Part shown: piece by piece, positions 7,634 through 13,428 of the stretch
Layout of the letters: each line of letters opens with the position of its first letter
Numbering within the stretch: position 1 is the stretch's first letter
Origin: a virus
Length of the DNA: 22,403 nucleotides
Strand: one strand, 5' to 3'
IMG/VR virus record: IMGVR_UViG_3300010160_000250
Coordinates: 1-22,403 of that record
Translations under genes and position numbers: made by a program
The notes under the pieces: model-generated
Database searches by the model: none
Told to the model about the DNA's origin: nothing
Seen by the model: the letters and a program-made list of their open reading frames with translations, nothing else

Positions 7634-7817
7634 ACTCATCCTTTATCTTCTGACGATTGATCATGGCCTGCATGGGATCGGTGTCACCCATCAGCACTTC
7701 AAGCAGCAGCCGGTCTATCTTTTTCAAGTGCTGCTCCAACTTAAAGTTTTGATCCACCAACTTGCCACACTCCGTTACATATGGCCGCAACAGTTCTAGT
7801 TCTCTTTGCTCAGTCAT
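7620..7817 (-). CDS. Small coiled-coil-like protein
   Basis: 65 residues, nearly all predicted helix: MTEQRELELLRPYVTECGKL then VDQNFKLEQHLKKIDRLLLEVL, with leucines at heptad-like spacing, ending in a short acidic tail. The ribosome site GAGGA lies about 7-9 nt before the ATG. Its ATG overlaps the stop of the upstream gene (ATGA). No family is recognised; oligomerisation or binding of a partner helix is plausible. Confidence 0.7.
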   Translation of the reverse strand: MTEQRELELLRPYVTECGKLVDQNFKLEQHLKKIDRLLLEVLMGDTDPMQAMINRQKIKDEYEQT

Positions 7818-8074
7818 ATTACGTTCCTCATTTCTTCAAAATAAATAGGTGCGTCCTGCTCAATCCGAAAAATCACATCCGGATGCAAAACCCCGCTCAA
7901 GTCAACAGAACTGTTAGGCAAGAACACCGAAACAAGAGTCCACACCTCCGGATAGTCAGGCTCCAATTTCATCCCAGACATGGGCTCAACAGAGCCAACT
8001 TCAGCCGGCTCATACTCAAACAAACATTTGAGCGCTAAACCCAACTCGTCACATTCGTAAAGAAACTCGTGCAT
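7814..8074 (-). CDS. Small acidic protein of unknown function
   Basis: 86 residues from the ATG at 8074, which lies two bases after the stop of the upstream gene. The longer frame back to 8137 would read deep into that gene and has no better ribosome site. The protein is acidic and looks like a mixed alpha/beta fold: MHEFLYECDELGLALKCLFE, a hydrophilic turn, then VWTLVSVFLPNSSVDLSGVL and DVIFRIEQDAPIYFEEM. No motif is recognised. It ends in an ATGA overlap with the next gene. Confidence 0.68.
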   Translation of the reverse strand: MHEFLYECDELGLALKCLFEYEPAEVGSVEPMSGMKLEPDYPEVWTLVSVFLPNSSVDLSGVLHPDVIFRIEQDAPIYFEEMRNVI

Positions 8075-8076
8075 AT

Positions 8077-8322
8077 TTACCCCATCAAAGTTATTAAAAG
8101 AATTGCCAAGATTGCAGAACCAAGGATCACGGGCCACGCAGGGGCCGGACGATACATCGAGCCCGTACCCAACAAAACCGATTGAATGATTTCTTCCGAG
8201 GAAGTCATCTCAGGAGGCGGGGGTTGGTACAACAAACCAATCTGCACCTTCCCCGTGTTAAATGGCGTCAAGCACTGATTCGTGCGCCTAACAGGCACGT
8301 AATTGTCCGCATTAATGATCAT
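8077..8322 (-). CDS. Proline-rich protein with a C-terminal membrane anchor
   Basis: 81 residues. The first 60 are polar and contain a QPPPPE run and a PAPAWP hinge; the last 19, starting WPVILGSAILAILLITLMG, form one hydrophobic helix that ends at the C-terminus. This predicts a tail-anchored inner-membrane protein with its N-terminus in the cytoplasm, or the opposite if exported; there is no signal peptide or lipobox. A run of G lies 8-12 nt before the ATG, and the start overlaps the preceding gene by 11 nt. It does not match holins or spanins, and it is not next to a lysis gene. Function unknown. Confidence 0.68.
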   Translation of the reverse strand: MIINADNYVPVRRTNQCLTPFNTGKVQIGLLYQPPPPEMTSSEEIIQSVLLGTGSMYRPAPAWPVILGSAILAILLITLMG

Positions 8323-8560
8323 AAGATGCCCCCATGTCCTTCTTGGCCTTCATCGCATCGCTGTATGCGTGCTCAAAGCCCTCCAAGAACTTCTCCAAGG
8401 GCACACTTAATTCTGCAGTCAAGATGGCTGCAGAAACAAGGCTCGCGAACCACGCGTCAGCAGGTTTGACAAAAGTAGTTGCGCAAAAGTTAAGCAAAAT
8501 CTGCGCATCGTCCATGATTTGTTCAATGTCTTTATCCGTAGTATCCGTGTTTTTAACCAT
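8312..8560 (-). CDS. First gene of the leftward operon, unknown function
   Basis: 82 residues. An acidic N-terminus (TDTTDKDIEQIMDDAQ) is followed by a mostly helical body with an alanine- and leucine-rich stretch (ADAWFASLVSAAILTAELSV) that is too polar to be a clear membrane span. No family is recognised. The ribosome box AGAAAGGATAG (8575-8565) sits 4 nt before the ATG and is the same box used by the cassette genes at 10.4-14.5 kb. The operon promoter lies 60-90 nt upstream. As the first gene it should be the most strongly expressed member of the group. Confidence 0.72.
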   Translation of the reverse strand: MVKNTDTTDKDIEQIMDDAQILLNFCATTFVKPADAWFASLVSAAILTAELSVPLEKFLEGFEHAYSDAMKAKKDMGASYDH

Positions 8561-8589
8561 ATCACTATCCTTTCTTTGTTACAGTGGTT

Positions 8590-8614
8590 TGTCCACCTTT
8601 TATCTAAGTGGACA
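8590..8614 (-). promoter_or_regulatory. 5' leader hairpin of the leftward operon
   Basis: Inverted repeat TGTCCAC - 11 nt - GTGGACA (7-bp perfect arms, extendable by two inner pairs). It begins 5 nt after the -10 box on the minus strand, so it would form at the very 5' end of the transcript. The same placement is seen in the leaders at 12102, 13749 and 14402, with different arm sequences. It may protect the mRNA 5' end or act as an operator. Confidence 0.65.
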
Positions 8615-8619
8615 GGGTT

Positions 8620-8648
8620 ATTATCATGCTTTTATCTAGTTAGGTCAA
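8620..8648 (-). promoter_or_regulatory. Sigma70-like promoter of the leftward small-gene operon
   Basis: On the minus strand, -35 TTGACC (8648-8643), a 17-nt spacer and -10 GATAAT (8625-8620). Both boxes are near consensus and the spacing is ideal. It would direct transcription of the eleven genes from 8560 down to 5985. No other promoter of this quality was seen inside the operon. Confidence 0.75.
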
Positions 8649-9055
8649 TTACTTGGAATGTACTATTTCCTAGGGGTTTTCCCTTGGTTTGGGGGTTTTA
8701 GTGTGATGCATTATTGTACTGGGTGGATGTACAGTGTGTTTTGGTGGATGGGTGGGGGACCGCGGACCGAGGGTCAAAAGGGGTGAAAATAGGCCAAAAA
8801 GTAATACTAAGGTTTAGGTGCTATAGACCTTTTAGGGGTAAGAGGTGTTTTTTTTTTTATTTTTGTGAGATTTGACGTAATAGACGTAATGCCGTAAGAA
8901 GTGAGAGAAATCAATACGTTACGAGCATTCGGCAAATTACGTCTGGAGATTCAGTGTAATATTTCTAGGGGGGCTCCGCGAGATGAAAAGTAAAAAAATA
9001 AAAACACACTACACCCTCCAAAAGTTCTATAGGGAGCCCTGATTGCTTTTGTTGG
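8649..9055. other. Noncoding divergent control region, candidate origin
   Basis: About 400 nt with no convincing gene on either strand, between the leftward operon promoter and the rightward promoter at 9056. It holds a G-rich stretch (8731-8770), an 11-T tract followed by a second T run (8848-8864), the GACGTAAT repeats (8874-8944), and a distant GGGCTCC / GGAGCCC pair near 8975 and 9035. AT-rich DNA beside short iterated repeats resembles replication origins, but no initiator gene lies next to it. A switch region binding a phage regulator is the main alternative. Confidence 0.45.
8874..8944. repeat. GACGTAAT short repeats (iteron- or operator-like)
   Basis: GACGTAAT occurs at 8874-8881 and 8883-8890, followed by the degenerate GCCGTAA at 8891-8897, a 9-nt period. 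An inverted copy ATTACGTCT lies at 8936-8944 and matches AGACGTAAT (8882-8890) perfectly over 9 bases. Between them is TACGTTACG. The cluster lies directly beside the T tracts at 8848-8864. Confidence 0.55.
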
Positions 9056-9084
9056 TTGACTCTGGGGGCGACACTCGTTATACT
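9056..9084 (+). promoter_or_regulatory. Strong sigma70-like promoter of the terS operon
   Basis: TTGACT (9056-9061), 17-nt spacer, TATACT (9079-9084). It lies 25 nt before the first ATG. Transcription should run through the DUF7303-like gene, terS and the VRR-NUC-like gene. Unlike the cassette leaders it has no hairpin and no AGAAAGGATAG box; translation uses GGGAG. Confidence 0.78.
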
Positions 9085-9109
9085 CGTGGTAGTTCTTTTA
9101 CGGGAGTTA

Positions 9110-9328
9110 ATGATGGTACATATTGATCAGGGAATAGCCCTGCCAACCAATCGATCCAAATATCCTTTTGGGGAAATGGAGGCGGGAGACAGCATTCTGT
9201 TTGGCGTGCGCAAGCAGGCTGAAAGCTGCAGAGTGGCTGCCCTTCGCTTCACACGTGTGCATCAGCCTAAATGGGTGTTCACGCTGCGCAAGGTGGACAA
9301 TGGTTGGCGTTTGTGGAGAATCAGCTAA
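9110..9328 (+). CDS. Small DUF7303-like phage protein
   Basis: 72 residues. The ATG at 9110 is chosen because it follows a CGGGAG ribosome site; a second ATG comes directly after it. A longer frame begins at the TTG of the -35 box and cannot be the start. The pattern PTNRSKYPFGEMEAGDSILF, followed by SCRVAALRFTR and later DNGWRLWRIS, is that of small phage proteins with a YPF-x-x-M-x-x-GDS motif and a C-terminal WRI (DUF7303-like; assigned from memory). Their role is not known; the sequence suggests a small beta-rich fold. The stop shares its last A with the terS ATG (TAATG), so the two are translationally coupled. Confidence 0.72.
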   Translation: MMVHIDQGIALPTNRSKYPFGEMEAGDSILFGVRKQAESCRVAALRFTRVHQPKWVFTLRKVDNGWRLWRIS

Positions 9329-9996
9329 TGGCCAAGAAAGACGTTTGGAATGTTCCCCCTGTCATGCCTGACAAGGCACAGAAACGAATGTCTACTGAGG
9401 TGGCCCCGCTGCGGCAGCAGCGCAGGAAGCTAACAGCCAAGGAATGGACCTTTGTCACTGAGCTTGTGAGTGGTGACGGACGGGTGACCATGAAAGAGGC
9501 AGCCATAAGGGCCGGATACAAGTCCACCAGCGCTTCTGTGATGGCATGGAAGCTGACAAACCCTGATATCAATCCCCATGTGGTCTCGGCTATTCAGGCC
9601 TATCGTGCTGACTTGGCATCCAAGTACAACACGTCCTATGAGCGTCATATGCGGGATTTGCAGATCATTCGAGACAAAGCTTTGGATGCCGGTGCATTTG
9701 CTGCAGCCGTCCAAGCAGAGTATCGTAGGGGCCAAGCCTTGGGAACGATCTATGTGGAGCGTAAAGAGATCCGCCACGGCACGATTGACAGCATGAGCAA
9801 GGAAGAGGTGCAGCGTAAGCTTGACGAGCTTAAAAAGCTGTATGGTGGGCCTCCACCTACTGCCTTGATCGATGCGGACACAGGAGTGGTGATTGAAAGT
9901 GCAGCAAGAGAAAAAGATCCTGAATTTGACGCAGGAGTGGAGCAGCCTCCACCGGATATCTTTGAACGAGATTTGGGGGGATCAGATGACACCTGA
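9328..9996 (+). CDS. terS: Terminase small subunit
   Basis: 222 residues. Residues 33-80 (RKLTAKEWTFVTELVSGDGR, then VTMKEAAIRAGYKS and VMAWKLTNPDIN) are the N-terminal helix-turn-helix of Terminase_2-type small subunits: the opening LT-x-KE and AA-x-RAGY are typical. This part recognises the packaging start site on phage DNA. The middle (85-170) is helical and would form the oligomeric ring, and a proline-rich acidic tail (PPPTALID, EQPPPDIFERDLGG) may touch the large subunit. The start at 9328 overlaps the preceding stop. It overlaps the nuclease gene at its end by 11 nt. Unusually, the large subunit lies 5.2 kb downstream. Confidence 0.85.
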   Translation: MAKKDVWNVPPVMPDKAQKRMSTEVAPLRQQRRKLTAKEWTFVTELVSGDGRVTMKEAAIRAGYKSTSASVMAWKLTNPDINPHVVSAIQAYRADLASKYNTSYERHMRDLQIIRDKALDAGAFAAAVQAEYRRGQALGTIYVERKEIRHGTIDSMSKEEVQRKLDELKKLYGGPPPTALIDADTGVVIESAAREKDPEFDAGVEQPPPDIFERDLGGSDDT

Positions 9997-10390
9997 AGCT
10001 AGATTTTCGGCTAGGGTAAAAGCCGGCCTTCTCAACTGCAGCATTGAGCGCATTGAGAATCGTGTAAATCTTGGCATCCCTGATATGTTGGTGGGTATCG
10101 GGGATCGCTTTGTTTTGCTTGAGTTGAAAGTGGTTGCTAAGGGGTTAAAAGTTGGGCTGCGTCCCCATCAAATCGCTTTCATGACTCGGCATGCTGCTAA
10201 GGATAGGCCTTGCTTTGTGCTTGTCCTTGATATGGGTAATACACTACGCCCTTCAACCATTCGTTTGTATCAGGGGAGCGATGCTATGAGATTGGCTGCA
10301 GAGGGCATAAAACTTGAGCCGCTGCGGTGTTGGCCTTCAAGGGGGATGCCATGGGCAGAACTAGAGGAAACCCTAGGTTTAGTAAAATAA
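9986..10390 (+). CDS. VRR-NUC-like PD-(D/E)xK nuclease
   Basis: 134 residues from the ATG at 9986 inside the end of terS. The catalytic pattern is visible: ENRVNLGIPDMLVGIGDRFV contains G-I-P-D33, followed by LLELK with Glu46 and Lys48, i.e. PD-x(n)-E-x-K. GLRPHQIAFMTRHA (57-70) and PCFVLVLD (75-82) are the conserved second half, with the helix and strand of VRR-NUC domains. Members cleave branched or structured DNA in phages and in the eukaryotic FAN1 protein. Likely role: resolving replication intermediates before packaging, given its overlap with terS. No ribosome site stands out, so coupling with terS is likely. Confidence 0.85.
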   Translation: MTPEARFSARVKAGLLNCSIERIENRVNLGIPDMLVGIGDRFVLLELKVVAKGLKVGLRPHQIAFMTRHAAKDRPCFVLVLDMGNTLRPSTIRLYQGSDAMRLAAEGIKLEPLRCWPSRGMPWAELEETLGLVK

Positions 10391-10403
10391 ATGTAAAAAA
10401 GTG

Positions 10404-10443
10404 TTGCAAGGTACAAAAACCTTGCTATACTGGCGATGCCGGT
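10404..10443 (+). promoter_or_regulatory. Promoter with an operator-like dyad between -35 and -10
   Basis: TTGCAA (10404-10409), 16-nt spacer, extended -10 TGCTATACT (box 10426-10431). The spacer region holds a perfect dyad GCAAGGT-acaaaa-ACCTTGC (10406-10425), which a repressor dimer could bind. A second dyad ACTGGC-gat-GCCGGT (10429-10443) overlaps the -10 and start region, and its arms are identical to those of the leader hairpin at 12102-12120. Regulation by a phage or host repressor is inferred. Confidence 0.7.
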
Positions 10444-10473
10444 GCTTGATCCGGTTCCTTAGAAAGAATAGAG

Positions 10474-10644
10474 ATGAAAACATACAAAGTGATTGCAGCA
10501 AGTACAAGCTATGTCTATTGCTTGGTCCAAGCAGAAGACGAGCAGCAAGCATGGGATAAGGCACGCGAAATCGATGGTGGTGATTTTGAAGACGCGGGCT
10601 ATGGCAGTTGGGGTATTGACACCGTTGAAGAGGTGACAAAATGA
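10474..10644 (+). CDS. 56-residue DpnD/PcfM-like small protein
   Basis: Starts MKTYKVIAASTSYVYCLVQA and continues EDEQQAWDKAREIDGGDFED. The plan of a strand (YKVIAA), a second strand ending in A-E-(D/S), a helix with EQQAWDKA and a final GDF-x-D...W-x-ID strand resembles DpnD/PcfM-like proteins, which have no firm function. The ribosome box AGAAAGAATAG (10461-10471) ends 2 nt before the ATG. The stop overlaps the next ATG (ATGA). It is the first gene of the accessory cassette behind its own promoter. Confidence 0.72.
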   Translation: MKTYKVIAASTSYVYCLVQAEDEQQAWDKAREIDGGDFEDAGYGSWGIDTVEEVTK

Positions 10645-11021
10645 AAAAGTTGACCATTGAACAACGGGCTTTTTTAGAGGCATACGACAATGCCGTTGCC
10701 AGTGCCCCTCGCGAAGAGGTGGTTCGCTTTTTGACTGTGACTTCTGAAGAGCGTAGCAGCCGCGCTTTTTATGATTCTATGTCGGATATTTACACGTCAA
10801 TTTTTGATGCATGGGAGGTTTGGAATCAGGCGCTTAAATTTGCTCGCGCTGATAAGGGTATGACAGTTGGCAAATTGTCGGCTGCGCTCGCTAATTTGCC
10901 GCAAGATTTGCCCATCGTGATTTGGGATGCCGGCACCCGTTTAGGGCTTGCCCATATTGACGATAGCTTTATAGAAGACGAATACCCGCGCCTTGAGTTG
11001 AACACCGACCGCGACGATTAA
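10641..11021 (+). CDS. Protein of unknown function with a small C-terminal phage domain
   Basis: 126 residues in two parts. The N-terminal 75 are helical (KKLTIEQRAFLEAYDNAVAS, then SDIYTSIFDAWEVWNQALKF). The C-terminal part MTVGKLSAALANLPQDLPIV, then IWDAGTRLGLAHIDDSFIED, follows a pattern common in small phage proteins: a T-V-x-x-L helix, a PxDxPV turn and strand, and a strand pair. No activity is known for that pattern. The gene starts within the stop of the DpnD/PcfM-like gene (ATGA), so the two form a pair. It ends acidic (NTDRDD). Confidence 0.75.
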   Translation: MKKLTIEQRAFLEAYDNAVASAPREEVVRFLTVTSEERSSRAFYDSMSDIYTSIFDAWEVWNQALKFARADKGMTVGKLSAALANLPQDLPIVIWDAGTRLGLAHIDDSFIEDEYPRLELNTDRDD

Positions 11022-11038
11022 CCCAGAAAGGATAGAAA

Positions 11039-11284
11039 ATGCCAATTTACAAATACGATGTGTGCTTTCCCAATTCTCAAAGTGTGATTCGCACCTTCCC
11101 TTCGCTTGTTCGCGCTCGTGACTTTATGCGCGTTATGTCGGCCGATGATTTGCCCTTTTTGGTTATGCCATGGGACGAAAACAGCAGCCCCTTAATTGTG
11201 CGACGCGTGAAAACCCCTAGAAAATATCATACACAAAAGGCCGTTAAAGTTGATATACTAGGCCCCTCACAACAGAAAGGATAG
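11039..11284 (+). CDS. Small basic protein of unknown function
   Basis: 81 residues. The ribosome box AGAAAGGATAG (11025-11035) ends 3 nt before the ATG; no separate promoter is seen, so it probably shares the 10404 transcript. MPIYKYDVCFPNSQSVIRTF, followed by SLVRARDFMRVMSADDLPFL, suggests a small alpha/beta fold like the product of 10474. The tail (KTPRKYHTQKAVKVDILG) is basic. No family is recognised. The end overlaps the putative -10 box of the next leader. Confidence 0.68.
   Translation: MPIYKYDVCFPNSQSVIRTFPSLVRARDFMRVMSADDLPFLVMPWDENSSPLIVRRVKTPRKYHTQKAVKVDILGPSQQKG
11254..11259 (+). promoter_or_regulatory. Possible extended -10 promoter before the GP88-like gene
   Basis: TGATATACT has the extended -10 form TGnTATACT and sits 30 nt before the ATG at 11289, inside the end of the previous gene. 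No good -35 box lies at the expected distance, and no hairpin follows, so it is weaker evidence than for the other leaders. The box AGAAAGGATAG follows at 11274-11284. Confidence 0.4.
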
Positions 11285-11288
11285 AGAA

Positions 11289-11993
11289 ATGTTAAAAACA
11301 GTACGTATTAGCGCGAACAGCAAAACCGGCCCAATAGCAGTTACTTATCGCAGCGGCGAACATGAAACCTATGGCACGTGCCCGACAAGCTGCAGCCTTC
11401 ACCCGAAAAGTGAAACCGGCACGACACAAATAGACAGCGAATATTTACAAGCTGTTTTTGATAGCGTCCCGCGCGGTGGTCAAGCTTGGACTTATTCACA
11501 CTTTGCAGCCGAAGCGCTCCCGCTGCCTCAACCAAATAAAACAGTTATAAATGCAAGCTGCGACAATGTGGCCGATGCTGTGCGAGCTGTAGAACTTGGC
11601 CGGCCTGCTGTATATGCTGCCCCCTTAGAATCGGCCGACCAATGGCCACAAAAAATTCACGGCGTGCAATTTGCCCGATGCCCTGCAGAATTGGCCGAAA
11701 ATTTTAGCTGCCAACAGTGTGGTGGTGGCCGGCCATTGTGCGCACGTGGTGCCCGCGAATTTGTGGTGGTTTTTGTTGCGCATGGCACCGGAAAAAAGAA
11801 AGTAGGAACCGACGCGGCCGGCGGCTGCTATGCTGCCAGTGGACCGACGGCGATACAGTGGCACAACACCAGAAAAAACGGCGCGAAAAACGATGCTGCA
11901 GCGCTTCGCGAATTCGTGCGGACTCTCCCGCATGGCTCTTTTTTGCGCCACCATATCGCGGGTGATTGTGGGCGGGAATTGGGGGCCCCTTGA
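11289..11993 (+). CDS. Cysteine-rich GP88/DUF7227-like phage protein
   Basis: 234 residues. It opens with ISANSKTGPIAVTY, then GTCPTSCSLHP (Cys31, Cys35), later RCPAELAENFSCQQCGGGRP and LCARG (Cys131, 141, 144, 151), and GGCYAASGP (Cys180). The order NSK-TG, CPxxC, a CxxC cluster and G-x-CYA is that of a phage family I recall as GP88- or DUF7227-like; the assignment is from memory. The cysteines could hold zinc or an iron-sulfur cluster. The end LPHGSFLRHHIAGDCGRELG looks like the conserved R-x-H-x-x-GD motif, and the protein then stops quickly, so the C-terminus may be shorter than in relatives. Function unknown. The ribosome box AGAAAGGATAG lies 4 nt before the ATG. Confidence 0.72.
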   Translation: MLKTVRISANSKTGPIAVTYRSGEHETYGTCPTSCSLHPKSETGTTQIDSEYLQAVFDSVPRGGQAWTYSHFAAEALPLPQPNKTVINASCDNVADAVRAVELGRPAVYAAPLESADQWPQKIHGVQFARCPAELAENFSCQQCGGGRPLCARGAREFVVVFVAHGTGKKKVGTDAAGGCYAASGPTAIQWHNTRKNGAKNDAAALREFVRTLPHGSFLRHHIAGDCGRELGAP

Positions 11994-12055
11994 TATTCGT
12001 AATAATTGTGATTTTTTGGGCGCTTTGGTGGCTTATTGATCAATTTGAAAAATAA
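11990..12055 (+). CDS. Possible membrane microprotein overlapping the preceding gene
   Basis: A frame read from TTG 11990 encodes 21 residues, LIFVIIVIFWALWWLIDQFE plus K (Met at the start codon), which is one membrane span. It overlaps the stop of the GP88-like gene by 4 nt. The ribosome site is a run of G only 4-9 nt upstream, and the start codon is weak. The hydrophobic content is striking but could be chance in AT-rich DNA. Confidence 0.22.
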   Translation: MIFVIIVIFWALWWLIDQFEK

Positions 12056-12089
12056 ATGTAAATAAAACGTGCAAAGTGTAAAAAGTATG

Positions 12090-12120
12090 TATAATTCAAG
12101 CACTGGCATAAATAGCCGGT
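12090..12120 (+). promoter_or_regulatory. -10 box and leader hairpin of the DUF932 gene
   Basis: TATAAT (12090-12095), with a poor -35 (GTGCAA about 15 nt upstream). The hairpin ACTGGC-ataaata-GCCGGT (12102-12120; one G-T pair) follows 6 nt later and would lie at the mRNA 5' end, then TTTTTA. Upstream sequence (AAATAAATGTAAA, then TGCAA) matches the region before the 10404 promoter, so the two are related. The T run after the stem makes an attenuator possible. Confidence 0.6.
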
Positions 12121-12147
12121 TTTTATCAACTTAGAAAGGATAGCGTA

Positions 12148-13104
12148 ATGGCTCACATGATCGACACAACAACAGGCACTGCAGCAATAGCTTATTCAGG
12201 CTTAGCCCCTTGGCATAAACTAGGGCAGCAATTGACAGCGGGCGCGACAATTCAAGAATGGACACAACAGGCCGGCCTTGCTTATGACGTATTAGAAAGC
12301 CCCGTATTATTTAATACACCGGCCACCAGTGCCCCTCAAGCATGGCCTGATCGCAAGGTTTTGCACCGGAGCGATACGGGCGCGCCCTTGGCTGTAGTTT
12401 CACAGGGTTATAACGTGGTGCAACCCTCTGAGGTTATGGGGTTTTTTAGTAAGTTGGTAGACCTTGGCGGGTTTACCATGGAAACCGCGGGCGCTCTCAG
12501 TTACGGCCGGAGGGTTTGGGCTCTGGCAAAAGTAAGCGAAGGGGCCGATATTGTCGAGGGCGATACAGTGCGCCCTTATGTTTTGCTTGGCACGTCATAC
12601 GATGGGACAATGGCCACCATCGCAAAATTTACCAGTGTGCGCGTGGTATGCAATAACACAATCACGGCAGCAGTGAATAATAGTGAATCTCAAATCAGGG
12701 TTTTGCATTCTGAGCGTTTTAATGCGGACGATGTCCGGCTGCAGCTTGGAATTGTGGCCAACCAGTGGGAGCGCTTTCTAGTGCAATCCCGCAAATTGGC
12801 GGGCGAAAAAATGACAAGCGAAGAGGCCGATTCATTCGTGACCGAATTATTGAAGCCCTATCACACTGGCAAAATTGAAATTAAAGATAGTCGCGCATTC
12901 AAGCGAATTATTGAATTATTCAACGGGCGCGCTATTGGTTCCGATATTGTGGGCGTGGCCGGCACGCGATGGGCCGCATTAAATGCTGTCACTGAATTAG
13001 TCGATCATGAGCGCGGCCGCTCTGACAATACCCGCATTGAATCGGCTTGGTTTGGAACCGGTGCGGCATTGAAAAATAGAGCGTTAGAACTGCTATCGGC
13101 TTAA
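12148..13104 (+). CDS. DUF932 (phage/plasmid-like, TIGR03299) protein
   Basis: 318 residues, full length for the family. The signature is clear: a start with IAYSGLAPWHKLGQQL, then VVSQGYNVVQPSEVMGFF, GALSYGRRVWALAKV, and the middle motif LLGTSYDGTMATIAKFTSVR followed by VVCNNTITAA, ending in a helical region with AWFGTGAALKNRALELL. DUF932 proteins are widespread in phages and plasmids, often near DNA metabolism genes; the activity is not established. The ribosome box AGAAAGGATAG (12133-12143) is 4 nt before the ATG. It is the largest gene in the accessory cassette and is followed by a terminator 175 nt later, so it is probably a one-gene transcript. Confidence 0.9.
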   Translation: MAHMIDTTTGTAAIAYSGLAPWHKLGQQLTAGATIQEWTQQAGLAYDVLESPVLFNTPATSAPQAWPDRKVLHRSDTGAPLAVVSQGYNVVQPSEVMGFFSKLVDLGGFTMETAGALSYGRRVWALAKVSEGADIVEGDTVRPYVLLGTSYDGTMATIAKFTSVRVVCNNTITAAVNNSESQIRVLHSERFNADDVRLQLGIVANQWERFLVQSRKLAGEKMTSEEADSFVTELLKPYHTGKIEIKDSRAFKRIIELFNGRAIGSDIVGVAGTRWAALNAVTELVDHERGRSDNTRIESAWFGTGAALKNRALELLSA

Positions 13105-13279
13105 CCATGGAATGGGAGGGGCGATATTATACCCCTTCCCCCTCTGAAAGGTTATGCAAAAAACGCATAAAGTGGCCGGTAAAGTAAACCCTATAAACTA
13201 GGCCCTCGGCCCCTGACGCTTGCCACTGTCAACGTGAGCCGTGGCCCTTGGGCCTTGCTCCATGGGCCGTGGCCCATGG
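13105..13279. other. Noncoding hairpin-rich region after the DUF932 gene
   Basis: No gene was found. It contains TTATGC-aaaaaac-GCATAA (13152-13170), a bulged GGGAGGGG/CCCCTTCCC stem around a TATTATA loop (13114-13140), GGCCC-tt-GGGCC, and a 9-bp dyad CCATGGGCC-gt-GGCCCATGG (13260-13279) that touches the terminator stem. The stacked GC-rich dyads may strengthen termination or form a processing site. Confidence 0.5.
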
Positions 13280-13309
13280 CCCGCGCGCCGTTAGGCGCGC
13301 GGGTTTTTT
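13280..13309 (+). terminator. Rho-independent terminator
   Basis: Perfect 10-bp GC stem CCCGCGCGCC-gtta-GGCGCGCGGG (13280-13303) followed by six T. It ends transcription from the DUF932 gene and isolates the next promoter at 13400. Confidence 0.88.
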
Positions 13310-13350
13310 CTCTGCAGCCGGTTTTGTTTTCCTGAATTTTTTCCCTGATT

Positions 13351-13378
13351 TGGTGGTGGCGGGGGTGGGTGGGCCCGC
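13351..13378 (+). repeat. 28-bp G-rich direct repeat, copy 1
   Basis: Identical over 28 bases to 14961-14988. It starts TGGTGGTGGCGGGGG and ends GGGCCCGC. Both copies are preceded by TTCCCT and lie in noncoding DNA downstream of a terminator. The G runs could form a two-layer quadruplex. Confidence 0.85.
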
Positions 13379-13399
13379 TAATTTTTTTTGTTTTTGTTG

Positions 13400-13428
13400 T
13401 TGCGGGATTGCTGGCGCGGTGTTATACT
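13400..13428 (+). promoter_or_regulatory. Sigma70-like promoter of the 13455 gene
   Basis: TTGCGG (13400-13405), 17-nt spacer, extended -10 TGTTATACT (box 13423-13428). It lies 26 nt before the ATG. No hairpin fits between the -10 and the ribosome box AGAAAGGATAG (13441-13451), unlike the two leaders that follow. Confidence 0.7.

Noticed and set aside
8820-8864. A terminator at the 11-T tract
   Set aside because: The only stem before it is 4-5 bp and distant from the T tract, and no plus-strand gene lies upstream to be terminated.
9056-9109. Start of the DUF7303-like gene at the TTG of 9056
   Set aside because: This TTG is the -35 box of a strong promoter, so it would not be in the transcript; the ATG at 9110 has a ribosome site.
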